Shown piece by piece: positions 1 through 5,604 of a stretch of 5,999 nucleotides of DNA (its first letter is position 1; every line of letters starts with the position of its first letter). This DNA is from Nitrospiria bacterium. GTDB taxonomy: Bacteria > Nitrospirota > CAKKRA01 > 9FT-COMBO-42-15. Under the pieces are notes generated by a model, which saw only the letters and a program-made list of their open reading frames with translations, was not told the DNA's origin and did no database searches. Position numbers and translations under genes: made by a program. The DNA lies in the NCBI GenBank assembly GCA_919903585.1, contig CAKKST010000466.1:1-5999 (forward strand), written 5' to 3'.

Positions 1-70
1 TCACAAGAAACATGAAGCTGTTTATAGTGATGATGTATTTTCTGTATTCTTCTTTGTAATTAACACCCAT
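1..70 (-). CDS. Possible start of an unidentified protein, truncated by left window edge
   Basis: On the minus strand an ATG at 68-70 opens a frame that stays open for 23 codons to the window edge. It begins MGVNYKEEYRKY and then becomes hydrophobic (IITI, then FMFLV), which could be the start of a membrane segment. An AGGTG lies six bases upstream (77-81 on the plus strand) as a plausible ribosome binding site, and an in-frame TAA sits just before it (74-76). It points the same way as the operon to its right but is separated by about 500 bases of hairpin-rich DNA with terminators, so it would be an independent unit. I do not recognise the protein. So short an open frame could be chance; the start signal is the only positive support. 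Confidence 0.3.
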   Translation of the reverse strand, partial: MGVNYKEEYRKYIITINSFMFLV

Positions 71-97
71 AATTTACACCTATAGAAAAGGGGGATT

Positions 98-131
98 TAA
101 GTAGGGGTTCAAAATTTTGAACCCCTACTTA
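98..131. repeat. 34-nt perfect palindrome, GTAGGGG-arm family (copy A)
   Basis: The left arm TAAGTAGGGGTTCAAAA is followed directly by its exact reverse complement, with no spacer. It is one of five palindromes in this intergenic region that share GTAGGG-like outer arms and differ in the core; here the core is TTCAAAATTTTGAA. It lies 28 bases upstream of the possible left-edge start codon. It has no T-tract on either side long enough to call it a terminator. It could be a REP-type dispersed repeat or a protein-binding or cruciform site. Confidence 0.85.
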
Positions 132-143
132 TGCAACGCTTTT

Positions 144-169
144 GTAGGCACGATTTAAACCGTGCCTAC
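144..169. repeat. 26-nt near-perfect palindrome, GTAGG-arm family (copy B)
   Basis: GTAGGCACG (144-152) pairs with CGTGCCTAC (161-169). The centre TTTAAA continues the symmetry, with a single mismatch between 153 and 160. It belongs to the same arm family as the palindromes at 98-131, 447-474, 513-535 and 548-577, but the arm reads GTAGGC rather than GTAGGGG. It ends one base before the left terminal repeat of the 171-446 element. Confidence 0.8.
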
Positions 170-191
170 TTAATACAAACGCATTAAATGC

Positions 192-211
192 CATTACATA
201 ATAAAGTAATG
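192..211. repeat. Small hairpin inside the left arm of the 171-446 element
   Basis: CATTAC (192-197) pairs with GTAATG (206-211) around an eight-base A/T loop. Most of it lies in the roughly 19 bases present in the left arm but absent from the right arm, so it may be a small insertion that broke the symmetry of the terminal repeats. The stem is only six pairs and weak. Confidence 0.35.
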
Positions 212-237
212 TTAATTAATTTTAAAATCCCCCTTAA

Positions 238-258
238 TCCCCCTTTTTCAAAGGGGGA
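238..258. repeat. CCCCC/GGGGG hairpin
   Basis: TCCCCCTTT (238-246) pairs with AAAGGGGGA (250-258) around a TTC loop, giving nine pairs. It is preceded by a second copy of the half-motif AATCCCCCTT (227-235). AATCCCCCTTTT at 236-247 is also the reverse complement of 86-97, so the motif occurs outside the element too. It looks like a dispersed G/C-tract repeat; no function can be assigned. Confidence 0.7.
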
Positions 259-263
259 AACTT

Positions 264-283
264 TCCCCTCTATTAAGAGGGGA
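264..283. repeat. CCCCTC/GAGGGG hairpin
   Basis: TCCCCTCT (264-271) pairs with AGAGGGGA (276-283) around an ATTA loop, eight pairs. It is the second member of the hairpin chain inside the 171-446 element. A weaker five-pair stem (287-291 with 298-302) follows it. Confidence 0.7.
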
Positions 284-305
284 TAAAGGGGTGTGTTCCC
301 CTCTT

Positions 306-350
306 ACCCCTCTGTGTCCCCCCTTGCTAAGGGGGGAATTAAAGAGGGGT
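306..350. repeat. Two-tier hairpin, CCCCCC/GGGGGG inner stem
   Basis: The inner stem TCCCCCCTT (317-325) pairs with AAGGGGGGA (329-337) around a GCT loop. The outer stem ACCCCTCT (306-313) pairs with AGAGGGGT (343-350). The two stems are collinear, separated by short asymmetric internal loops, so the block can fold as one extended hairpin in DNA or RNA. Confidence 0.65.
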
Positions 351-359
351 TAGAGCCTG

Positions 360-409
360 CCCCTGCATGCCCGCCCTCGAATGGTTCTATCGGGGGTATT
401 AAGCAGGGG
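360..409. repeat. Two-tier hairpin at right end of the 171-446 element
   Basis: The outer stem CCCCTGC (360-366) pairs with GCAGGGG (403-409). The inner stem CCCTCGA (374-380) pairs with TCGGGGG (390-396), with one T-G wobble, around a nine-base loop. It is the most complex fold of the chain and the only one not dominated by a C-tract directly facing a G-tract. No RNA family is recognised. Confidence 0.55.
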
Positions 410-446
410 GGAAATTTATTTAACATAAATTAATGCGTTTGTATTA

Positions 447-474
447 GTAAGGGCGTATGGCCATACGCCCCTAC
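447..474. repeat. 28-nt palindrome, GTAGGG-arm family (copy C)
   Basis: GGGCGTATGG (451-460) is followed directly by its reverse complement CCATACGCCC (461-470). The outer GTA and TAC (447-449, 472-474) extend the symmetry with one mismatch (A450 against C471), consistent with decay of an original GTAGGGG arm. It starts at the base after the right terminal repeat of the 171-446 element, mirroring copy B on the other side. Confidence 0.8.
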
Positions 475-499
475 ACCCATGCCCTACATCTTCCCTCTC

Positions 500-536
500 T
501 TAAAACAAAAATAGGGGCAACGTTACGCTGCCCCTT
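500..536 (-). terminator. Candidate second intrinsic terminator of the operon (palindrome copy D)
   Basis: AGGGGCA (513-519) pairs with TGCCCCT (529-535); the nine-base loop contains CGT/ACG self-complementarity. Read on the minus strand, the stem is followed at once by ATTTTTGTTTTA (501-512), the T-rich tail expected of a rho-independent terminator. It lies about 45 bases past the activase stop codon and just beyond another terminator-like hairpin, so it would act as a backup. Its arms resemble the GTAGGGG palindrome family. Confidence 0.6.
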
Positions 537-540
537 ATAG

Positions 541-577
541 TCTAAAAAGTAGGGGCAATTCATGAATTGCCCCTACT
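541..577 (-). terminator. Candidate intrinsic terminator directly after the activase gene (palindrome copy E)
   Basis: A 30-base perfect palindrome (548-577, left half AGTAGGGGCAATTCA) begins three bases beyond the TAA stop of the large activase gene. On the minus strand the GC-rich stem foot ...CCCCTACT leads into TTTTTAGA (541-548), giving a stem plus T-run in the correct orientation. The plus-strand side lacks a comparable T-run, so the terminator is directional. The A/T-rich apex (CAATTCATGAATTG) is less stable than a textbook terminator loop. Confidence 0.65.
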
Positions 578-580
578 AAA

Positions 581-3500
581 TTATTCCCTTTCATGTCCAT
601 TGCCTGCATCTCTCTCAAGCATGTAATGCGCTGTCTGATGCATGAAGGCCTCAAGCCTTGTTGTGCCGTTTGTATCCTTCTGGCCGTCATAAGCCATATT
701 CAGGCAGGGGATATTATTATACTCCTCCCTGAATCTTTTTAGGATGGCGCCCACAATAGTCCCCGGCATGCAGGTAAATGGCATTACATTTACAATCCCG
801 CTGACGCCATTTTTATAAAAATCAATTGCCTTTCCAACGCTCAGGATTGCCTCGCCTTCAAAACTCTTATGAAGATAGGGGCTTGCAAAATCCAATGTCT
901 CTTTGATAGTGAGCTCCCCGCCATTTCTCAGTTTATCTTCAAATGGCCTGCACAGTTTATGTTCATCACGCCTCTGAACTACATTTGTAAGATAAAGCTT
1001 GAGATAGCTGCCATAATTCTTCTTTTTAAGCGACCGCTCCATTGATGTAAAGTTGGTATAAAAGAACCACTCTGTCATGGACGGCAGCCACGCCTCGCCG
1101 CCGAGGGCCTCAATCTTTCTCACAATATTCTCATTGGCAAAGCGGTTGCTCCTCAGATATATCTCGCCAACAATCCCGATAATAGGCCTTTTTATCTTTT
1201 CTATTTCAATGTTGTCAAAACGGCTTGCTGCCTCCTCCATCAAAGGCATAAGCCCCTGATTATTTTTGATGGCCTCATATATCTCCTTTAAATAGTATTG
1301 ATAAACCTCGTCTGACTCGCCCTTATTCCTTTCATACGGCCTTGTCTCACGGAGCCTTTTTTCAAGGACATCTATTGCAACAATCCCCTGCCACGCCATT
1401 CTTACAAATTTATTGCCGGCAACGCCAAGGTGCTTATAAAAATTTTCATCCTGATTTGGCGAATATATAGGGACATCAGCATAACCAATCTCATCAAGGA
1501 TAAGCCGATGCAGCCTGTTATACTGCCCAAACCTGCATGGGCCGCAGCCTGACGGCATAAAGAATGCGGATTTTTCAGGGTTAAAACCAGGCTTTTTTAC
1601 AAGGCCGATTACATCGCCTGCAGTAATTACCGCAGGGACACACTCCTTGCCTGAGGTATATTTTCTTCCCCATTGCAGGGATACCTCATCAGGCTCGGGC
1701 AGGACCTCTGCCTCTATGCCATTTGCCTCAAAGGCCGCTGCAATGGCAAAGGCATGATCCGCCATATAGGGAAGATATATCTTCCTCTTCTTGCCTTCAG
1801 CAGCATGATATAGAACAGGCCTTGTCTTATTCTCCTCAATCTTTCTCTTCCCTGCATTCTCAAGGCTGTCAAGGAATGCCTCAAGCCTTGTTACTGCGCC
1901 TGCATCTGCGCTATGTTCATCTATCTCAATCTGGAGATAGGGCTTGCCCTTCATCTTGTCCCTGAAGAAGTGGGCAATGAATGAATCAGGCCCGCAGGAG
2001 AAGTTTGTAATATAAAGCGCATAAAGCCGGCGGTCATTTTTAATGATATGGGCTGCTGCGAGAATCCTCTGGCCTGACTTCCAGTACATATCGTGCCTGT
2101 CCTCTATATCCGCATCATCAAGAGGCAGGAAATCCATTGGTATGGCGATTGTTCCCAGATCCTTTAATTTCTGCGGCAGGCTTAGGCTTATCTCCGGGTC
2201 GCAGCCATTATACGGCCTGCTCACTATGATAATAGCCCTCTCATTCGGCTTTAGGCCGTCCAGTATCTCCTTACCCCTCTTCTGCGCTGCACTGTAGAAA
2301 TTTTCCTGCGACGTCTCTGCGATCTCCCATGCTGCATCAATCTCACGTTTACTTTTACCGAGCTCTTTGCCCATTTCATAAAGGACCTTCATTAATATCT
2401 TCTTTTCATAGCCGAGCTCTATCGGAGGCTTGAGGAGCTTAACGCCCTTTTCCTCAAATGAGATAGCAGAGCAGACAGTATATGGTATTGCCTGAATATA
2501 TGGGCAGGCCTGGCTGTGTTCAAGTTTTGGATTCTTTCTCCTTAAATTGACAAAGCTGGGAAGAAAGATGTAATCAACGCCTTTTTCTATAAGATTTAAA
2601 AGATGGCCGTGAGTAATCTTAATCGGGAAGCACTGCTCTGCAACAACGATCTCAAGCCCCTTGCGGATTATCTCCTTATTTGAGTAATCAGAAAGCACAA
2701 CCCTGAACCCAAGCTCTGTGAAGAATGCCCTCCACATGGGCAGCAGCTCATAAAAGAACAGCGCCCTCGGTATGCCTATCCTCTTTGCATCCTCCTTTAC
2801 CTTGCCCTTTCCCTGATGATATGCAGTAACGAGCATCTTGTTTCTCTCTTCAAAGAGATCAGGCAGGTCATTCTTCTTTTTAGACTCATCAATATCATAC
2901 TTCTCGCACCTGCTGCCATAATACAGCGGCCTCTCGCCTTCAACAACCACCTGTCTGATCTCGCAGACATTTGCGCAGTCCCTGCACTCAAAGGTAGAAA
3001 TCTCATATTTTTTCTGTAACAGGTCAAAGCCCTTGAAGCCGCACTTTGGCTTCTTGTGGTTCTTTGCAAGCATGGCAACGCCGATTGCGCCTGTAACATC
3101 ATGGTGCTCAGGAACAATAATCTTCTTGCCTGTCACCTCTTCAAAGGCAGAAACAACAGCGGCATTTGCTGCAACCCCGCCCTGAAAGAATATCCTGTTT
3201 CCTATTCTCCTCCCTTCCACAACCCTGTTCAGATAGTTATGGACAATGGAGTAGGCAAGGCCTGCAACAAGCTGCTCAGTGCTTGCGCCATTCTGCTGGT
3301 GATGGACGAGGTCAGATTCTATGAATACAGTGCATTTCTCGCCCAAAGACGACGGGCATGAGGAGCCCAGCGCCATATCACCGAACTGTCTTTTAATGGA
3401 GATGCCCAGCCTCTCTGCCTGCTCTTCCAAAAAAGAGCCTGTGCCGGCAGCGCAGACCTTGTTCATCTCAAAATCCACAACCGCGCCATTATCAACGCTG

Positions 3501-4801
3501 ATATACTTTGAGTCCTGACCGCCTATCTCAAATATAGTATCTACTGTGGAATCAATATGAATGGCTGCTGTTGCCTGTGCTGTTATCTCGTTTCTTATAA
3601 CATCTGCGCCGACAAGGTCTCCTGTCAGATACCTTCCGGAGCCTGTTGTGCCAGCGCCCTTTATATTCACAAAGTGGCTGATCTCATCGCCAACCTCTTT
3701 TAATCCCTTTTTAACCGCCTCTATCGGCCTCCCTGCAGTTGGCAGATACCTCTTTGAGAGGACATTGTTATTCTCATCTATAACAACAACATTTGTGCTA
3801 ACAGAGCCGACATCAATGCCGAGATAGGCATCTATCTTGTTGCTATCAGAGAGATTAACCCATTTTTTGTCATCCTTCTTGCCATGATGGGCATCACCGC
3901 ATTTTTTTAATTGCCTGAGGGGGCTTCCGAGCTCTTTGTGCGATCCCTGATGCTCCTTTAATTTCTCAAGGCCGAGGAATCTCTGGGTAAAGGCTGCGTC
4001 CTCCATTGTGCAAAATATAACACCAAGCGCACCCATGTGATAGAAGTGTTCAGGGATGATAAGCTCGCCCTCTTTAAGATTGAGGATATTTTCAAAGGCC
4101 TTTCTCATTCCCATATTCGCAGCAACGCCGCCCTGAAAGGATACAGGCTTGATAAAATCCTTGCCCTTGCCGATTGTGGCCTTAAAATTCCTTGCCATTG
4201 CATAGCAGAGGCCTCCTATGATGTCATAGTCAGGGGTTGCAATCTGCTGGAGATGGATCATGTCCGACTTTGCAAAGACACTGCACCTTCCAGCTATCCT
4301 CGGAGGATTTTGGGATTTCAAGGCAGCGCTGCTGAATTCCTCTATGGTGAATCCGAGCCTTGATGCCTGCTGGTCAAGGAATGAGCCTGTGCCCGCAGCG
4401 CAGACGCCGTTCATTGCAAAATCTGCAATCTCTATCTTTTTGGTTGCCTCATTAAATTTTAATAAGAGGAGCTTTGAGTCCTCGCCGCCCATCTCAATTG
4501 CTGTCCTTACCTCAGGGTGGAAGCGCTCCATTGCCCTTGCCTGCGCAATGACCTCATTGATAAAACTGCCGCCAATCAGCTCGCTGACCTTCTTGCCTGC
4601 AGAGCCTGTTACGCCAACCCTTTCAATCTTATCTGCCGGTATCCTTGTCACCACATCCGAGAGGACATCAATCACTGTCTTTAAGGGCTGGCCCTTAGTC
4701 CTTGTGTAATGCTTCTCAATTATATTCTTATTGCTGTCAATGACTACTGTCTTTAAACTTACTGAACCGATATCCATGCCTAAATAAAATGAGTCCTTCA
4801 T
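581..4801 (-). CDS. Four-module CoA-dehydratase-activase-like protein (BcrAD/BadFG ATPase x2 + DUF2229/D-component-like x2)
   Basis: This 1406-residue protein is probably cytoplasmic, as no signal peptide or membrane segment is seen. It belongs to the large activase-related proteins kin to the 2-hydroxyglutaryl-CoA dehydratase activator HgdC and benzoyl-CoA reductase ATPase subunits. Such ATPases couple ATP hydrolysis to low-potential electron transfer. ATPase domain 1 (about 5-266) shows DIGSVS at 10, GGED at 105, CAAGTGS at 134 and CSVFAKSD at 173. After a charged linker, domain 2 (326-580) repeats these as DVGSVST at 330, GGQD at 427, CAAGTGS at 450 and CTVFIESD at 490. A cysteine cluster follows (C587, C606, C609, C613, C632). 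Module 3 (675-982) opens RIGIPRAL and ends TRLEAF; module 4 (1005-1390) has GCGPCRFG at 1085, FTCMPGT at 1342 and another TRLEAF. GGAGGT six bases upstream supports the ATG. It is last in the operon, 17 bases after marC. Family assignment is firm; substrate is unknown. Confidence 0.93.
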   Translation of the reverse strand: MKDSFYLGMDIGSVSLKTVVIDSNKNIIEKHYTRTKGQPLKTVIDVLSDVVTRIPADKIERVGVTGSAGKKVSELIGGSFINEVIAQARAMERFHPEVRTAIEMGGEDSKLLLLKFNEATKKIEIADFAMNGVCAAGTGSFLDQQASRLGFTIEEFSSAALKSQNPPRIAGRCSVFAKSDMIHLQQIATPDYDIIGGLCYAMARNFKATIGKGKDFIKPVSFQGGVAANMGMRKAFENILNLKEGELIIPEHFYHMGALGVIFCTMEDAAFTQRFLGLEKLKEHQGSHKELGSPLRQLKKCGDAHHGKKDDKKWVNLSDSNKIDAYLGIDVGSVSTNVVVIDENNNVLSKRYLPTAGRPIEAVKKGLKEVGDEISHFVNIKGAGTTGSGRYLTGDLVGADVIRNEITAQATAAIHIDSTVDTIFEIGGQDSKYISVDNGAVVDFEMNKVCAAGTGSFLEEQAERLGISIKRQFGDMALGSSCPSSLGEKCTVFIESDLVHHQQNGASTEQLVAGLAYSIVHNYLNRVVEGRRIGNRIFFQGGVAANAAVVSAFEEVTGKKIIVPEHHDVTGAIGVAMLAKNHKKPKCGFKGFDLLQKKYEISTFECRDCANVCEIRQVVVEGERPLYYGSRCEKYDIDESKKKNDLPDLFEERNKMLVTAYHQGKGKVKEDAKRIGIPRALFFYELLPMWRAFFTELGFRVVLSDYSNKEIIRKGLEIVVAEQCFPIKITHGHLLNLIEKGVDYIFLPSFVNLRRKNPKLEHSQACPYIQAIPYTVCSAISFEEKGVKLLKPPIELGYEKKILMKVLYEMGKELGKSKREIDAAWEIAETSQENFYSAAQKRGKEILDGLKPNERAIIIVSRPYNGCDPEISLSLPQKLKDLGTIAIPMDFLPLDDADIEDRHDMYWKSGQRILAAAHIIKNDRRLYALYITNFSCGPDSFIAHFFRDKMKGKPYLQIEIDEHSADAGAVTRLEAFLDSLENAGKRKIEENKTRPVLYHAAEGKKRKIYLPYMADHAFAIAAAFEANGIEAEVLPEPDEVSLQWGRKYTSGKECVPAVITAGDVIGLVKKPGFNPEKSAFFMPSGCGPCRFGQYNRLHRLILDEIGYADVPIYSPNQDENFYKHLGVAGNKFVRMAWQGIVAIDVLEKRLRETRPYERNKGESDEVYQYYLKEIYEAIKNNQGLMPLMEEAASRFDNIEIEKIKRPIIGIVGEIYLRSNRFANENIVRKIEALGGEAWLPSMTEWFFYTNFTSMERSLKKKNYGSYLKLYLTNVVQRRDEHKLCRPFEDKLRNGGELTIKETLDFASPYLHKSFEGEAILSVGKAIDFYKNGVSGIVNVMPFTCMPGTIVGAILKRFREEYNNIPCLNMAYDGQKDTNGTTRLEAFMHQTAHYMLERDAGNGHERE

Positions 4802-4807
4802 AAATAT

Positions 4808-4813
4808 ACCTCC
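4808..4813 (-). promoter_or_regulatory. Ribosome binding site of the activase gene
   Basis: On the minus strand GGAGGT precedes the ATG at 4799-4801 by six bases. It lies in the 17-base gap after the marC stop codon and fixes the activase start, giving MKDSFYLGMDIG with the first phosphate-binding motif at the expected distance from the N-terminus. Confidence 0.8.
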
Positions 4814-4818
4814 AGAAA

Positions 4819-5403
4819 CTATTTCAGTATACCTGTCAACCCAAGCCTTATCATTTTAATGCCAATCGCTGCTAAAATCAAGGCCGCAACCTTTGCAACA
4901 GCCTTTGAACCGCTTACACCCATGATTTTTACAATCCTGTCTGCCTGAAGAAACACAACCCAGGCAAAGAGGATATTTACAATAACAGATAATATTACCG
5001 GTGCAACCCCCTGTGTCCCGACAAGTATTAAAGCAGTTGTAAGCGTTGCAGGTCCTGCAATCAAAGGCGTGCCGAGCGGCACAGCGCCGATTGTAGCGCC
5101 CCTGCTTATGCGAATCACACCTACCCTTAATATATCCGCTACTGCTATTACAAGGAGGACAAGGCCTCCTGCTATCATAAAATCCTCAACCTTTATATCC
5201 AGCGCCTGAAATATTGCCTTGCCCACAAAGATAAAGCCCACAGTAACGAGAAAGGCGGTGATTATGGACTGGGTTGCAACCCTATCCCTTTCCTCCTTCT
5301 TAAGTCCCTGCGTAAACATAAAGAATGCAGGAAGCACTCCAATGGCATCAATGGCAACAAAGATAGGGATAAGGCTGTATAGAAAGTTGTTTAATAATTC
5401 CAT
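4819..5403 (-). CDS. MarC-family integral membrane protein
   Basis: This 194-residue protein is almost entirely hydrophobic, with about six predicted membrane helices (roughly 5-28, 44-62, 74-94, 112-130, 133-153, 170-190). Family marks include an early acidic residue followed by a Gly-Pro turn (D19, G22, P25) and the conserved loop AVPLGTPLIAGPATLTTAL at about 107-124. Length and topology match the MarC/UPF0056 family. It was once linked to multiple antibiotic resistance, a link not supported in E. coli, and the transported substrate is unknown. I start it at the ATG whose first base overlaps the upstream lapA-like stop (TAATG). A longer in-frame start would add 33 residues overlapping that gene and lacks family character. 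Translational coupling is likely; only a weak AAGAAG-type purine stretch precedes the ATG. The activase gene follows after 17 bases. Confidence 0.9.
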   Translation of the reverse strand: MELLNNFLYSLIPIFVAIDAIGVLPAFFMFTQGLKKEERDRVATQSIITAFLVTVGFIFVGKAIFQALDIKVEDFMIAGGLVLLVIAVADILRVGVIRISRGATIGAVPLGTPLIAGPATLTTALILVGTQGVAPVILSVIVNILFAWVVFLQADRIVKIMGVSGSKAVAKVAALILAAIGIKMIRLGLTGILK

Positions 5404-5594
5404 TATTTTTTCTTCTTTGCCTTTGCTGCTATGAAGCCCAGCACAATCCCTATAATAAGTATAATAATAAGCAGAAGGAATGTAGGCATTTCTACTTCCC
5501 ATCTGATAAAGTTTACTTTTGCTATATGAGTGTTGCTCAATATAAAAACCGCCGTAAGCAGGGCAAGGATTATAAATATACTCAGCTTCAGCAT
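5403..5594 (-). CDS. LapA-domain-like small two-helix membrane protein
   Basis: This 63-residue protein has two hydrophobic segments (about 3-20 and 38-56) joined by a short polar loop containing NTHIAKVNFI. It ends in a lysine-rich tail (AKAKKKK) that should sit in the cytoplasm. The pattern, with Asn after helix 1 followed by a V-x-F-type strand and a second helix ending in basic residues, matches lipopolysaccharide assembly protein A domain (DUF1049) proteins. In E. coli, LapA (with LapB) acts in envelope lipopolysaccharide control; this role is not shown here. AGGAGG lies four bases upstream of the ATG and overlaps the stop codon of the slipin gene. Its own TAA overlaps the marC ATG by one base. 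Small size limits certainty; a generic small membrane protein is the alternative. Confidence 0.75.
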   Translation of the reverse strand: MLKLSIFIILALLTAVFILSNTHIAKVNFIRWEVEMPTFLLLIIILIIGIVLGFIAAKAKKKK

Positions 5595-5598
5595 CTTG

Positions 5599-5604
5599 CC
5601 TCCT
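5599..5604 (-). promoter_or_regulatory. Ribosome binding site of the lapA-like gene
   Basis: AGGAGG on the minus strand lies four bases before the ATG at 5592-5594. It shares two bases with the TAG stop of the upstream slipin gene (5603-5605), so the downstream initiation site is embedded in the end of the previous gene. Confidence 0.75.

Larger units (their letters stand above)
171..446. mobile_element. MITE-like 276-bp element with 17-bp perfect terminal inverted repeats, no ORF
   Basis: TAATACAAACGCATTAA (171-187) is the exact reverse complement of 430-446. Inward similarity continues imperfectly: the left arm resumes after about 19 extra bases with TAATGTTAATTAATTTTAAAATCCCCC, broken here as TAATGTTAATTAA (207-219) then an A/T stretch and CCCCC (229-233), matching the inverted right arm of ATGTTAAATAAATT then CCCCCC. 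The interior has no credible coding frame and is a chain of G/C-tract hairpins. No clear multi-base target duplication is visible; the termini begin TA and end TA, so a TA duplication is possible but unproven. Size, terminal repeats and lack of coding capacity fit a non-autonomous transposable element. A structured RNA or a chance association of dispersed repeats are alternatives. Confidence 0.5.

Noticed and set aside
2..85. Plus-strand frame of 27 codons ending at 85, possibly the end of a gene entering from the left
   Set aside because: It is too short, has a Phe/His-rich unremarkable sequence, and competes with a minus-strand frame that has a start codon and ribosome binding site.
71..131. 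Sigma-70 promoter upstream of the possible left-edge gene
   Set aside because: The best boxes on the minus strand (TTGAAC and TATAGG) are about 22 bases apart and the second overlaps the ribosome binding site, so they do not make a credible pair.
171..446. CRISPR array or riboswitch
   Set aside because: There are no regularly spaced direct repeats with unique spacers. The hairpins differ in sequence and spacing, and no known aptamer core is recognised.
2797..3117. A 106-residue open frame on the minus strand, inside the activase gene
   Set aside because: It is an out-of-register frame of the long coding sequence, its protein has no family character, and the main frame is continuous with recognisable motifs through this stretch.
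4260..4709. A 149-residue open frame on the plus strand
   Set aside because: It is antisense to the first ATPase domain, is an artefact of its codon bias, and shows no recognisable domain.
5404..5502. A longer MarC start giving 33 extra N-terminal residues
   Set aside because: The extension overlaps the lapA-like gene almost halfway, reads as non-family sequence (Tyr-rich), and the TAATG overlap gives a standard MarC N-terminus.
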